From: Thiomargarita sp.
GTDB lineage: Bacteria; Pseudomonadota; Gammaproteobacteria; Beggiatoales; Beggiatoaceae
Assembly: GCA_020721005.1 (NCBI GenBank)
Contig: DYNP01000007.1
Span: 1 to 64,000, forward strand
Direction of reading: 5' to 3'
Length of the DNA stretch: 64,000 bases
The notes under the pieces are model-generated. The model was not told the origin of the DNA, did not search any database, and saw nothing but the letters and a program-made list of their open reading frames with translations. Below are positions 31,774 to 40,979 of the stretch, one piece after another (the stretch's first letter is position 1; each line of letters opens with the position of its first letter). A program made the position numbers and the translations under genes.

Positions 31774-34506
31774 ATGAAAAGCATTAATTTTTTGGGGTTG
31801 CTACTTGGACTGATGATTCTGGGCAGTAATCCCGTCTATGCAGAATGTTGGGACTGCTCAGAAAGCATTTCCCAAAAATCTAGGACTCCTCTTTTGCTGG
31901 CTGCTTATGAGGAGGAAGAAGAATACTATGGGGATGATGAGGAAGAGGAAGATGAAGACGCCAATGAGCAACAGTACTGGCAAGAAATAACTGACGGAAG
32001 TGTAGAAGGGACCGCTGTCCCTCTCAATCCCAGTTCTGAAGAAGAGGAAATAATTACTCCTGATCAAGAGGAAGAAATAACCATTGATCCCGATAAGGAA
32101 GATGCCGAAATTTCAACCCCTCAAGATTCAGAAGAAACCAACAAAAATGATTCACCAAATAAAAATACTGAAAAATCCCCAACTCCTCAACCCGTTGCAG
32201 AAACTGTCATTCCAGATAAGATAACTGAAAAACCCTCAGACACCTCTAATTCCCAAGAAGATAAAGATTCTGCCAAGACCCCCGATGAAAAGGAACAAAA
32301 ACCTTCCGATTCCAAAACTGAAACAGTAAAACCGGAACCAACCCCACTCGTTCAAAATCAAGAGTCCAACAAAGAAGATAAGGAAACTGCCGGAAAAGGA
32401 ACAACCCCCAGTGATGACAACACTGAAGTTAATAATCAACAAATAGTGATCGACAATTCCTTTATAACCAACCCTCTCAATTTGGGCACTGGGCAAAGCA
32501 TTGAAGACATCATGTTGACCCCTTTTCAAACCAATTACACCTTTTACGAACGTTATCCCCTTAACCTGGCTGACTATGCAGATCATTGGGTCATGGCCAA
32601 CCCCAATCGACTCACCTTCTTTGACCTACGCGGGCTCATGAAACAAGACTATAAACTCAACCTTTATGTCTCTCGTAACAGCACCTTGGTTAACAATGGA
32701 GACGGCACTCTCTCTTACACCTCTAATCCCCGATTTCAAGGCGTGGACACCTTTATCTACAGTCTAACTGACAATACAGGTAAATCAATCAGTTACACCG
32801 TAAAAGTCAACGTAACCAACAACTATTTGGGTTATGATTACTGGAATTTTAGCAATTCAATGAAGGGTTACGATTACTCAGGTCAACAAGGACAAACACT
32901 TTATAACGAATGGGAACCCAGCAAAATTTGCAATGTCATCTACGCGATCAATGACCAAGGAGTAGGCAATTCCCAAATGCTGTATATTGACCCCATCGAA
33001 AAAACCGCTAAAGCCTTTGGCGATCTGCATCGGGGCTATGATTTGGAAGGTTTAGAAATTGACCCGGTCAGCTACCAACTGTACACAGTCTCTGGTGGAA
33101 GTGCCGACAAAACCAAACGCGGCTACCTACACACCATCAACCCTTATACAGGAAAAGTCACCACTGTAGGCAACACCGGCTTTAAAGACGTGGCCGCTCT
33201 AGCCTTCCGCAATGATGGCAGCCTATGGGGCTGGGCTTCTGGTAAGGGAATTATCATGATCAACCCAGAAACTGGTCACAGTTATGTTAGAGTCCCATTT
33301 AAAGCGGTTGACGCCGAAGGTTTAGCTTGGACCTCCAATGGCAAATACTTATATGCTGCCGAAGGCAATTACCTCTGGTGGTGGCGTTATGGGAACGATT
33401 CCACTGTCGAAAGAAAATGTGAAAATTTACCTGGGGAAGTGGAAGCCTTGGAAACGCTAGGAGATGGCATGATCATGTTTGCTGTGCACAACGGTCCCGA
33501 AAACAAACTTTATGCTTATGACCCTTGGCAATGTAGAATCATTGACGAACAAAGTTTTGTCACCCATTATCCAGACGTGGAAGGCATCGCCTGGTCAATC
33601 AAATGTCAACCGGAACCTGCACCCCTGCCCAAAGCCACGGGTTGGAGTGGTGCCTTTAAAGAGGATAAAAAAGCCGATCCAGAATGTCGAAAAAAACCCG
33701 GCTGGATCACAGTCAATGGGAATATCTCCGTACAACCCACCAACACCCAAGCTGTGGTTAAAACCAACTGGCAAGTTATCAAAGTCAACGCCCAAGGCGA
33801 AATTGTTGAGACCACGGCTTTATGCCCCGATTCCGACAAATCATGCTTTGAACCCCATTACAAGAAAGAAATCTTCACTGACAGCACCCTTTTTCAAATT
33901 CAAGCCTGGTGGCCTGGCGTCACCCTTCCCCTTGAAAAAGGCAGCTTACAAGGACTGCGATTCACCGCAGAAGTCTTAGACCTTGACGGGAATAATTTGC
34001 CAGGTCAACCTTACCTCAGCAAGAATTTACTATGGTCCGAAAGCGTTTGTGGCGATGACAAAAAGAATAAAAACCAAAAGCCAGCTAAAAACTCAACCAC
34101 TGAAATTTCATTGCCTCCTGGTTTGGAAGAAATGACCGACACCACTCTCCCACTCGATTCTGCCAAAGAAGATAATTCTGACCAGGCTACAGACGACTCT
34201 GACCAGGCTACAAAAGAAATGATTGCTGACGAAGAAACAGTTATCGAATCGGGTGACGATTCTGAATCATTGGACAATTCTGTGGACTCTGAATCTTCCT
34301 CAAAAGAGAATTCTGATAACACTGAACCTAACCAAGAATCTGAGGAGGAGCTAACTGCTGCTGATCAAACGGAAGAAATCAATGCCAATGCGTCTGAAGA
34401 AACTGTCAAACAAGATGAAACTGTTGAACAAGATCAAGAGAAAAAGACCGACAAGTCCCAAAAAACTCAAGAAGACGAAAACTCTTCCTCAAAAAATCAA
34501 GATTGA
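31774..34506 (+). CDS. Large secreted acidic protein with Ig-like and propeller-like domains
   Basis: A 910-residue protein. The start at 31774 gives a Sec signal peptide (MKSINFLGLLLGLMILGSNP, cleaved after YAE or VYA) and AAGGA 8 bases upstream. Residues about 35-235 are Glu/Asp/Pro/Lys-rich and disordered. About 290-350 resembles a bacterial cadherin/Ig-like repeat (NNGDGTLSYTSNPRFQGVDT). About 385-610 has repeated LxTINPYTGKVTTVGNTG and YLYAAEGNYLWWW motifs, like a YncE/DUF6923-type beta-propeller. A cysteine-containing beta region follows (610-775). The last 130 residues are very acidic (E/D/S/N/Q). No LPXTG, lipobox or autotransporter barrel is seen. Possibly a surface, sheath or cation-binding matrix protein; function unknown. 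Confidence 0.82.
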   Translation: MKSINFLGLLLGLMILGSNPVYAECWDCSESISQKSRTPLLLAAYEEEEEYYGDDEEEEDEDANEQQYWQEITDGSVEGTAVPLNPSSEEEEIITPDQEEEITIDPDKEDAEISTPQDSEETNKNDSPNKNTEKSPTPQPVAETVIPDKITEKPSDTSNSQEDKDSAKTPDEKEQKPSDSKTETVKPEPTPLVQNQESNKEDKETAGKGTTPSDDNTEVNNQQIVIDNSFITNPLNLGTGQSIEDIMLTPFQTNYTFYERYPLNLADYADHWVMANPNRLTFFDLRGLMKQDYKLNLYVSRNSTLVNNGDGTLSYTSNPRFQGVDTFIYSLTDNTGKSISYTVKVNVTNNYLGYDYWNFSNSMKGYDYSGQQGQTLYNEWEPSKICNVIYAINDQGVGNSQMLYIDPIEKTAKAFGDLHRGYDLEGLEIDPVSYQLYTVSGGSADKTKRGYLHTINPYTGKVTTVGNTGFKDVAALAFRNDGSLWGWASGKGIIMINPETGHSYVRVPFKAVDAEGLAWTSNGKYLYAAEGNYLWWWRYGNDSTVERKCENLPGEVEALETLGDGMIMFAVHNGPENKLYAYDPWQCRIIDEQSFVTHYPDVEGIAWSIKCQPEPAPLPKATGWSGAFKEDKKADPECRKKPGWITVNGNISVQPTNTQAVVKTNWQVIKVNAQGEIVETTALCPDSDKSCFEPHYKKEIFTDSTLFQIQAWWPGVTLPLEKGSLQGLRFTAEVLDLDGNNLPGQPYLSKNLLWSESVCGDDKKNKNQKPAKNSTTEISLPPGLEEMTDTTLPLDSAKEDNSDQATDDSDQATKEMIADEETVIESGDDSESLDNSVDSESSSKENSDNTEPNQESEEELTAADQTEEINANASEETVKQDETVEQDQEKKTDKSQKTQEDENSSSKNQD

Positions 34507-34559
34507 AACAGAGTCGTGTAAAAACTGTATAAATCACTGAATTACACAATAGTTTTTCT

Positions 34560-34584
34560 CGTTCCCATGTTTTGCATGGGAACG
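34560..34584. repeat. REP-like CGTTCCCATG hairpin
   Basis: CGTTCCCATG pairs perfectly with CATGGGAACG over 10 bp with a 5-base loop. It is a single-arm member of the CTCGTTCCCA repeat family and may also end transcription of the preceding gene. Confidence 0.75.
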
Positions 34585-34645
34585 ATCACATGTTAAAATA
34601 TTTCAGCACAGTCATTAACTGCCCAATTCACAGCACATCTACCAC

Positions 34646-35986
34646 TCATAAAATGTTGTACAACATTCCCACCACAGCGCCTATACCAATCAATGCTATC
34701 ATGTTCATTTTCAAGCGGAATAGGGCTATGAAAGCCAACGCTGTCAATCCCACCGAAAACCATTCCACCTGACCTGCCAACCCTTGCGGGAAAAAAACGT
34801 GATAGGCAAAAAATACTGCCAAATTCAATATCACCCCAACTACAGCTGCGGTGATGCCGACCAAGGGGGCACTGAACTTGATATCATGACGCGTGGTTTC
34901 CACCAATGGAGCGCCCAGCAAAATAAACAGAAATGAGGGCAAAAAAGTAAAAAAAGTCGCAATCACCCCCCCAATAATTCCTGCCTCTATCAACATCTCC
35001 GGTCCCAAAGCCGTCTGCGTCCATCCCCCTACAAAACCCACAAAAGCCACAATCATGATCAAAGGTCCCGGTGTGGTTTCCCCCAAAGCCAAACCGTCAA
35101 TCATCTGGGTCGCTGTCAACCATCCATAATGTTCCACTCCTCCCTGATAAACATAGGGTAACACAGCATAAGCACCCCCAAAAGTCAACAAAGCCGCTTT
35201 GGTGAAAAACCAGCCCATTTGGGTAAATATTCCCGACCAATCATACCATAAAGTCAACAGTCCCATGACTCCTGCCCAAATACCCAATCCCACAAGCAAC
35301 TGCAAAATAAAACGTTTTCTCTGAAATTGCATGGACATTGGCAAAGGTGTATCGTCATTGATCAAGGCGGTCCCAATATTTTTCCCTGTTTCAGCATGAG
35401 CACTTCCACTGCGAAATTGATCGGGAATAAGGTAAGCCCCAGCAAGACCAATCAAACCTGCACTTAACACAATGATAGGAAAGGGAATTTTAAATACAAA
35501 CATGGCGATAAAAGCCACAATGGACAAGGTCCATAACACTGCATTTTTTAAAGTTCGAGATCCAATCCGATAGGCAGCATGAATGACAATGGCCACCACC
35601 ACTGGTTTAATCCCATACAAAATGCCAGCCACAATGGGCAACTGTCCAAAAGCCAGATAAACCCAAGTCAGCCCTAACAAAATGAGCAGGGAAGGCAGCA
35701 CAAATAAAACTCCCGCCATAATTCCACCCCAAGTCCCATGCATTAGCCAACCTATGTAGGTTGCCAACTGTTGCGCTTCGGGACCGGGTAATACCATACA
35801 ATAGTTTAAGGCATGTAGAAAGCGATGTTCAGAAATCCAACGACGCTTTTCTACCAATTCCTGGTGCATCATACTGATTTGTCCGGCAGGTCCCCCAAAA
35901 CTGATAAATCCCAAGATTAACCAATATTTGAACGCTTGCCAAAATGATAAATTAACGGTATAGTCTTCATTCGATAATGTGTTCAT
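34646..35986 (-). CDS. chrA: Chromate transporter ChrA
   Basis: A 446-residue two-domain chromate efflux protein with 11-13 hydrophobic segments. Both halves carry the family signature: FGGPAGQISMMHQELV and LPGPEAQQLATYIGW in the first, FGGAYAVLPYVYQGGVEHY and GETTPGPLIMIVAFVG in the second. It exports chromate and protects from Cr(VI) and perhaps mimics sulfate transport. The start at 35986 (MNTLSNEDYT) is 8 bases after the chrB-domain gene; a longer frame would overlap that gene. Confidence 0.95.
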   Translation of the reverse strand: MNTLSNEDYTVNLSFWQAFKYWLILGFISFGGPAGQISMMHQELVEKRRWISEHRFLHALNYCMVLPGPEAQQLATYIGWLMHGTWGGIMAGVLFVLPSLLILLGLTWVYLAFGQLPIVAGILYGIKPVVVAIVIHAAYRIGSRTLKNAVLWTLSIVAFIAMFVFKIPFPIIVLSAGLIGLAGAYLIPDQFRSGSAHAETGKNIGTALINDDTPLPMSMQFQRKRFILQLLVGLGIWAGVMGLLTLWYDWSGIFTQMGWFFTKAALLTFGGAYAVLPYVYQGGVEHYGWLTATQMIDGLALGETTPGPLIMIVAFVGFVGGWTQTALGPEMLIEAGIIGGVIATFFTFLPSFLFILLGAPLVETTRHDIKFSAPLVGITAAVVGVILNLAVFFAYHVFFPQGLAGQVEWFSVGLTALAFIALFRLKMNMIALIGIGAVVGMLYNIL

Positions 35987-35994
35987 AACCAAAC

Positions 35995-36459
35995 TTAAGC
36001 CGCCTCCCAAGTATGTATTTCCTGTTGCGCTTCTCGGCACCAAGTGTACAATGCATCATATACAATCAGTCCCTGTTGTAACATTTCCCAATCGTTGGAA
36101 AAATTACGAGACAGTCCCAATGAAATAGCCAACAATCCAGCCGCTTGCGGGGCTAAATCCAAATGATCGGTGTCTGCAGCTCGTACAATTGTAGCCACCT
36201 GAGCCAAAGCGGGATCATTCAATTGTGGACAAGTAGAAGCATATTTTTGCAAAAACGCATCAAAACTACACAATTCTCCCACATGGCTCAATTCAACTCC
36301 TTGAATATCAAAGGGAATTGCTCCAGTATTTTTAGCGATTTCTAAAACTCGATCAGTTGGAGCATACAAAATTTCAGCCGCCTTATCGATGAAACGCAAA
36401 ATCAACCAGGGACAAGCAATACGATCAATTTTAGGCCGTTCTCTAGTAATCCAGCGCAT
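35995..36459 (-). CDS. Stand-alone ChrB C-terminal domain protein
   Basis: A 154-residue protein matching only the C-terminal domain of ChrB: MRWITRERPKIDRIACPWLI, IPFDIQGVELSHVGELCSFD, RAADTDHLDLAPQAAGLLAIS. Found with chrA in many bacteria, it is thought to sense or help process chromate. It is paralogous to the second half of the divergent full-length ChrB at 36622, where the matching motif is WVTRSRPWIDRLASAWLIQR. Confidence 0.92.
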   Translation of the reverse strand: MRWITRERPKIDRIACPWLILRFIDKAAEILYAPTDRVLEIAKNTGAIPFDIQGVELSHVGELCSFDAFLQKYASTCPQLNDPALAQVATIVRAADTDHLDLAPQAAGLLAISLGLSRNFSNDWEMLQQGLIVYDALYTWCREAQQEIHTWEAA

Positions 36460-36575
36460 AACATTCGCCTTTTTAAGGGTGATACCTTTTACTTAAGTCG
36501 AGAAAGTTCATTTCCCTCTTTTTAAAAGGGAGATGCCTTATTCCTCCAATTATCCCACAAAATAAATTGTGATTA

Positions 36576-36591
36576 TGTAATGAATATTACA
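36576..36591. promoter_or_regulatory. Candidate operator TGTAAT-N4-ATTACA between divergent chr genes
   Basis: A 6+6 inverted repeat with a 4-base centre lies in the divergent intergenic region upstream of chrB. It is a plausible site for ChrB itself, whose N-terminal part resembles the PaaX-type regulator domain. Unproven. Confidence 0.45.
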
Positions 36592-36621
36592 AGTAATGTA
36601 GCTTACTCTACAAAAATAATT

Positions 36622-37581
36622 ATGTCAAGTCCAGCTTGGTCAGTATTTGTCATGGCTTTGCCCAATCAAAACAATACCTTGCGTATGAGAGTATGGCGGC
36701 ATCTTAAAACTCGGGGTGCTGCAGTACTTAGAGATGGAGTCTATTTATTACCCTTTGAAGAAGGATTGCATACCTACTTATTAGAGCAACAAACTGAAAT
36801 TAATAATATGAAAGGAAGTAGTTGGGTATTGGATTTGCCTCCTCAAACAGAGGAACAAACTGCTGCCTTTCAGTCCCTTTTCAATCGCAATGAGGATTAT
36901 GCTCAATTTCTTAAACAAGTGGATATCCTTAAACAAGAATTGAAAAATATTGAAGAGACCGATGTGCGTCGTCAATTTCGACAATTGCAGCGGGATCTCA
37001 ATGCTCTAATCGCCATTGATTACTTTCCTAACCAAATCCAAATTTTGGCTAAACAACAATTATTTCAACTGGAACAATTGGTTAACCAACATTTTTCTCC
37101 TCAAGAACCAGGTCCCAATCTTCAAATATTGTATCCCCTAAATAAAGCTGATTTTCAGCAACAACTGTGGGTAACACGGTCTCGACCATGGATAGATCGA
37201 CTGGCCAGTGCTTGGTTAATTCAACGCTTTATTGATTCTCATGCCCAATTTTTGTGGTTGGATAATCTTAACGATGCTCCCCCGCATGCCATTGGTTTTG
37301 ATTTTGAAGGGGCTGCTTTTACTCATACCGAGCAACAAGTTACTTTTGAGGTATTGTATTTGCGTTTTGAATTGACCCAAGATTGGGCACTTAAAAAAAT
37401 AGCCAATTTGGTTCATTATTTAGATGTGGGGGGAAATTATGTGCCTGAAGCGGCTGGGATTGAAAAAATTTTGGCTGGAATGCGTCGACAAGCCAGTAAT
37501 GATGATGAATTGTTGGCAGAAAGTGTTCGATTATTCAATCAGTTATATCTGGCTGAATCTGAAATTAATAATTCCCAATAA
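36622..37581 (+). CDS. chrB: Chromate resistance regulator ChrB
   Basis: A 319-residue protein. The N-terminal domain (about 1-180) has SVFVMALPNQNNTLRMRVWR and LKTRGAAVLRDGVYLLPF, the ChrB regulator domain; the C-terminal ChrB domain (about 190-310) has RSRPWIDRLASAWLIQRFID. In characterised systems ChrB represses or activates chrA in response to chromate. The start at 36622 (MSSPAW) was preferred to an ATG at 36580, which lies inside the candidate operator; neither has a good ribosome site. It is divergent from the chrB-domain/chrA pair. Confidence 0.92.
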   Translation: MSSPAWSVFVMALPNQNNTLRMRVWRHLKTRGAAVLRDGVYLLPFEEGLHTYLLEQQTEINNMKGSSWVLDLPPQTEEQTAAFQSLFNRNEDYAQFLKQVDILKQELKNIEETDVRRQFRQLQRDLNALIAIDYFPNQIQILAKQQLFQLEQLVNQHFSPQEPGPNLQILYPLNKADFQQQLWVTRSRPWIDRLASAWLIQRFIDSHAQFLWLDNLNDAPPHAIGFDFEGAAFTHTEQQVTFEVLYLRFELTQDWALKKIANLVHYLDVGGNYVPEAAGIEKILAGMRRQASNDDELLAESVRLFNQLYLAESEINNSQ

Positions 37582-37604
37582 ATTTAGGTATAAGGTTATT
37601 TGTC

Positions 37605-38036
37605 ATGAGATTATGGTCCCTACATCCCAAACATCTGGATGTAAAAGGTTTAGTCGCTGTGTGGCGAGAAGGTTTATTGGCTCAAAAAGTTTTGCAGGGG
37701 CTGACTCAAGGTTATCGCCATCATCCGCAACTCTTGCGTTTTCGAGAACTTTCCGATCCTGTCGCCGGTTTGGCCACTTATCTGGATGCCGTTTATCAGG
37801 AAGCCAAACAACGCAATTATCGGTTTTTTGCAGATAAAATTGCAGTTTTTCGCACTTCTCAATCAATTTCAGTGACTGAGGGTCAATTGTCTTATGAATG
37901 GCAGCATTTTAAAGCCAAGTTAGCGGTTAGAGATCCCTCTCATTTGGCTCAACTGCCTGAATTTCCGGAAGTTCATCCCTTGTTTAAAATCGTTCCCGGT
38001 CCTGTTGCCGATTGGGAAATTGTAATTCCCAAGTGA
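37605..38036 (+). CDS. Pyrimidine dimer DNA glycosylase family protein
   Basis: A 143-residue member of the T4 endonuclease V-like family (PF03013): MRLWSLHPKHLDVKGLVAVW, QGYRHHPQLLRF, LATYLDAVYQEAKQRNY. The catalytic Glu of the phage enzyme has a counterpart in WRE (Glu22), but the Thr2 nucleophile is Arg here, so the glycosylase/lyase chemistry may differ. It starts 23 bases after chrB. The hairpin AATTCCCAA...TTGGGAATT just after it (about 38024-38048) may end transcription. Confidence 0.82.
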   Translation: MRLWSLHPKHLDVKGLVAVWREGLLAQKVLQGLTQGYRHHPQLLRFRELSDPVAGLATYLDAVYQEAKQRNYRFFADKIAVFRTSQSISVTEGQLSYEWQHFKAKLAVRDPSHLAQLPEFPEVHPLFKIVPGPVADWEIVIPK

Positions 38037-38080
38037 TTTTGGGAATTAAGTTGAGTTTACTGCACAACAAATAAATGAAT

Positions 38081-39490
38081 TTACTTTTTCTGCAAGGCAA
38101 ATTGTTTGGCAATTTCCCGCCCTATATATAAGGCATGACTGATGTCAGAAATAACTTGATTCTCCACCAGTTGAGACTCAATTTCTAAAGAGGTTTTACC
38201 TCGATATTCTCCTAAGTTTGCTCCTTGGTAACTGTGTTGAACTACCACCTCTTGGGTTTGCTCATCCCAGGTGATATTGACTTCTCCATGCGGGTCTAAA
38301 CGCAGTTTGGACTTGGGTTGGGGCACTGCTTTGGCTCTATTCATCACTTCTTCACTGAGACTGATGGAGTGAGAAATCAGGGTTAAATTCCCGGCAGATA
38401 AATTGCTGTGTTGAGCCACATAGTTGAGAATTCCACCCAATCCAAAGGCATTTTCCAACCAAGCATCCATGGCATTGTGAGTGCGAAAATTGGCAGTTAA
38501 ATTCAATTTTTCTTCGGATAGCCTAAAAAATAATGAAACTAAGCAAGGACAGCCTCGCCCCTCCACAGTGTCTCTTCCCCCATCCCATAAACTTAAGTAA
38601 GCGTGGCGGGTATTGGGATCGGTTTGCAAGCGTTGAATGACCGCGGCTAAACCATCGACCAGTTGACTTTGATGTGCAAAATATCCGCGCAATCGATTGC
38701 CATAAGTGTAAGTTTGTTCACCCAATTCGGCCTGCAATAATCGAGATTGATAGTCCATAATGTGTTTCACATTGAAACCAAATTGTTCAACTTCAACAGT
38801 CGGTGGTGCAGTGCCTTGTTCAATGATTGCCTTGACGTTAAGTAATTCATAACGTTTGCCTTTTTTCAGTTGGATTGGTTTTCCAAAACGCAGCAATCGT
38901 GTCACCAGAGACTGCCAGGCCAGCAGGGGGGTTAAGTCGTAAATAGTATGAATTTGAGGGTGACTGGGGTAATGAGTGGGTTGGAAAGTGGACAGTGGTT
39001 TTTCTTGTCTGGGTAAATTCAAGTTTAATGGGCTTGGCAATTGTTGGAGGAATTCTTGCAGTGGGTGTTGACATTCGGTTAGTTTGCCGAATGGATGCAG
39101 TTGAATGGGGTGTAGAAAATCAGTTGGAGTGACTTCACCATCGATAATACGTTGAGTTCCCTTAATTCTAAAAGTAGGGGTACCACAGTATTCGACTGGT
39201 TCAATTCCCAATTGAAAGAAATTGATCAATTCTTGTCGAGAATTGGATAAATCTTGTCCCAAAATGACTAAATGGACGATTTGTGGATTATACAGTAAAT
39301 TGCGTAATAATTGGGGCAGTCCATTTCCATACAGATTGCCCAACACAGCTACTCTGGATAGATCCAGTTGCCATTCGGTTAATTTTTTAAGCACTTGGCT
39401 TACAGGGGACCAGAGCGTAATAATCCCAATATCCCCTTTTACATGCAGGTAGTGCAGTCGATCTGCATAATATAAAGCTTGAAATTTCAT
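38081..39490 (-). CDS. DUF4346-thymidylate synthase-like fusion protein
   Basis: A 469-residue protein. About 1-130 resembles the DUF4346/MtrA-like domain (HVKGDIGIITLWSPVSQVL, RVAVLGNLYGNGLPQLLRN, HLVILGQDLSNSR). About 185-400 has the thymidylate synthase fold, with RHAYLSLWDGG and the catalytic Pro-Cys at 315-316 (GRGCPCLVSLFFR) followed by NFRTHNAMDAW, equivalent to the phosphate-binding RSCD loop of ThyA. The Asn that orients dUMP in ThyA is not evident (FGLGGILNYVAQ). It may be a dUMP methylase or act on another pyrimidine nucleotide. It is alone in its transcription unit. Confidence 0.82.
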   Translation of the reverse strand: MKFQALYYADRLHYLHVKGDIGIITLWSPVSQVLKKLTEWQLDLSRVAVLGNLYGNGLPQLLRNLLYNPQIVHLVILGQDLSNSRQELINFFQLGIEPVEYCGTPTFRIKGTQRIIDGEVTPTDFLHPIQLHPFGKLTECQHPLQEFLQQLPSPLNLNLPRQEKPLSTFQPTHYPSHPQIHTIYDLTPLLAWQSLVTRLLRFGKPIQLKKGKRYELLNVKAIIEQGTAPPTVEVEQFGFNVKHIMDYQSRLLQAELGEQTYTYGNRLRGYFAHQSQLVDGLAAVIQRLQTDPNTRHAYLSLWDGGRDTVEGRGCPCLVSLFFRLSEEKLNLTANFRTHNAMDAWLENAFGLGGILNYVAQHSNLSAGNLTLISHSISLSEEVMNRAKAVPQPKSKLRLDPHGEVNITWDEQTQEVVVQHSYQGANLGEYRGKTSLEIESQLVENQVISDISHALYIGREIAKQFALQKK

Positions 39491-39526
39491 TCAGTTATGT
39501 TCTACATTTCATTTTTGGGAATTAAG

Positions 39527-39991
39527 TTATTTGCTCCAATTTAAAGCCACGGTGCCTTGGTAATTGAAAGGCAGTTTGGGGACCCAATTGGTGATCTGTA
39601 ATCCCCCCGACAGTTGATAGTTAAGTTGCCGGCTGAATCCACTTTCCCAGCCGCGCCACTGGTCGATAATTTTCCATAAGTTGCTGCTTACTTTAATCTC
39701 TAAAGTTTCTTCACCCAACGCGGGTAAAATCAAGGATTGTTGGCTGTCACCTCGATTAAATTCTTGATTATTAATGGATAAAACATAGTCAAGACGTGTG
39801 ATGGGCAGGGGAAAGGGGTTGGGATTTTTGAGTCTCAATTGCACTAAAAAATCTTGTTGCAAGATTCCCAAATTGCTCAAACGGAAATTGGCAATGCTGA
39901 TTTCTGGGGATAGGGGGGCTAGAGGTTGATTGGCACAACTGATTAATCCGCAAGTCAGCCATAGCATGATTAACCGATACACTTTGATCAT
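39527..39991 (-). CDS. LEA type 2/WHy-domain lipoprotein
   Basis: A 154-residue probable lipoprotein with a hydrophobic leader and lipobox LISC at about 16-19. A single LEA14-like water-stress domain follows (ISIANFRLSNLGILQQDFLV, LRLKNPNPFPLPITRLDYVL). Such proteins are outer-membrane-linked and of poorly known role. It lies just upstream, on the same strand, of the DUF4346-ThyA gene (36-base gap), so the two may be co-transcribed. Confidence 0.88.
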   Translation of the reverse strand: MIKVYRLIMLWLTCGLISCANQPLAPLSPEISIANFRLSNLGILQQDFLVQLRLKNPNPFPLPITRLDYVLSINNQEFNRGDSQQSLILPALGEETLEIKVSSNLWKIIDQWRGWESGFSRQLNYQLSGGLQITNWVPKLPFNYQGTVALNWSK

Positions 39992-40161
39992 AAATGTTGT
40001 TTCCTTTACAATGGAGCGCGACAGAGCTCAGGCTACTTTTTATTGGTAGCTTATTGACAATCTAAGTAATCATTGACGCAATGATAAACCATTGCAGATG
40101 ACTGTTTTATCGCCAAATTTTATGATACCATAATGACTTGGCAATCTAAGGAATCTATTAT

Positions 40162-40962
40162 ATGCCTTTAACTCATTGGTGGCAATCTTTTGTACAGGTC
40201 CTGCGCCGACCTTTTTCGCCTAATTTGTTGATTGCACAAGTTTCTGATATGCATATCTCTGCCACGGATGCTCCTTATCGTGGGATTCATGTGCGTCAAC
40301 AATTCGAGCAAGTGTTGATCCAGTTAGAACAGCAACCCTTGGATTTGCTGGTGTTGTCTGGGGATTTGGCGGCAGTTGCTGGAGAAGCAGAGGCCTATGA
40401 GTGGTTGAAAACGAGACTGGAGCATTTTCCTCATCCTTATGTGTTGATGGCAGGTAATCATGATCATGTGGGCAGAATGATGGAAATTTTTAAATTATCC
40501 ACTTCTGATTTGACAACAGGTATGTTGTGTTTTACGCGTCGTCTAAAAGGTCGCTTGCTTATTTTCCTTGACAGTTCAAGCAATTATATTCCAGCTCAAC
40601 AATTGTTGTGGTTGCAGGAACAGCTGGCATCCAGCCGGGAAGAAGTGTTGTTATTTATGCATCATCCCCCGGTATTTGGCAATTGTCGTTTTATGGACAC
40701 TTACCATCCTCTGCGTAATCTTGATGAAGTGTGGTCAATCTTGCAACAATTGCCCCAGATCAAAACTATTTTTTGTGGTCACTATCACACCGAGAAAACT
40801 ATTCTCAGAGAGGGCAAAACGGTGCATTTAACTCCTTCCACTGTTTTTCAAATTGACACTCAGTATCCTAAATTTCAAATGTCCAGCACCCAACCCGGGT
40901 GGAGAATCATCGAATGGCAAGGGGAGCGGCTCAACACCCATGTCAAGTATCTTGGTCAATAA
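40162..40962 (+). CDS. Metallophosphoesterase (CpdA-like)
   Basis: A 266-residue calcineurin-like phosphoesterase. All five metal motifs are present: DMH (QVSDMHIS), GD (LSGDLAA), GNHD (MAGNHDHV), H (MHHPP) and GHYH (FCGHYHTE). This layout matches the class III cyclic nucleotide phosphodiesterase CpdA/Icc, but substrate specificity cannot be read. It is followed 17 bases later by a dehydrogenase and then a sugar kinase. Confidence 0.9.
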   Translation: MPLTHWWQSFVQVLRRPFSPNLLIAQVSDMHISATDAPYRGIHVRQQFEQVLIQLEQQPLDLLVLSGDLAAVAGEAEAYEWLKTRLEHFPHPYVLMAGNHDHVGRMMEIFKLSTSDLTTGMLCFTRRLKGRLLIFLDSSSNYIPAQQLLWLQEQLASSREEVLLFMHHPPVFGNCRFMDTYHPLRNLDEVWSILQQLPQIKTIFCGHYHTEKTILREGKTVHLTPSTVFQIDTQYPKFQMSSTQPGWRIIEWQGERLNTHVKYLGQ

Positions 40963-40979
40963 AGTCTGAGGACAAACAA

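Noticed and set aside
34646-37581. Horizontal island carrying chromate resistance
   Set aside because: No integrase, tRNA junction or IS borders it, and base composition looks like the neighbours; transfer cannot be claimed.
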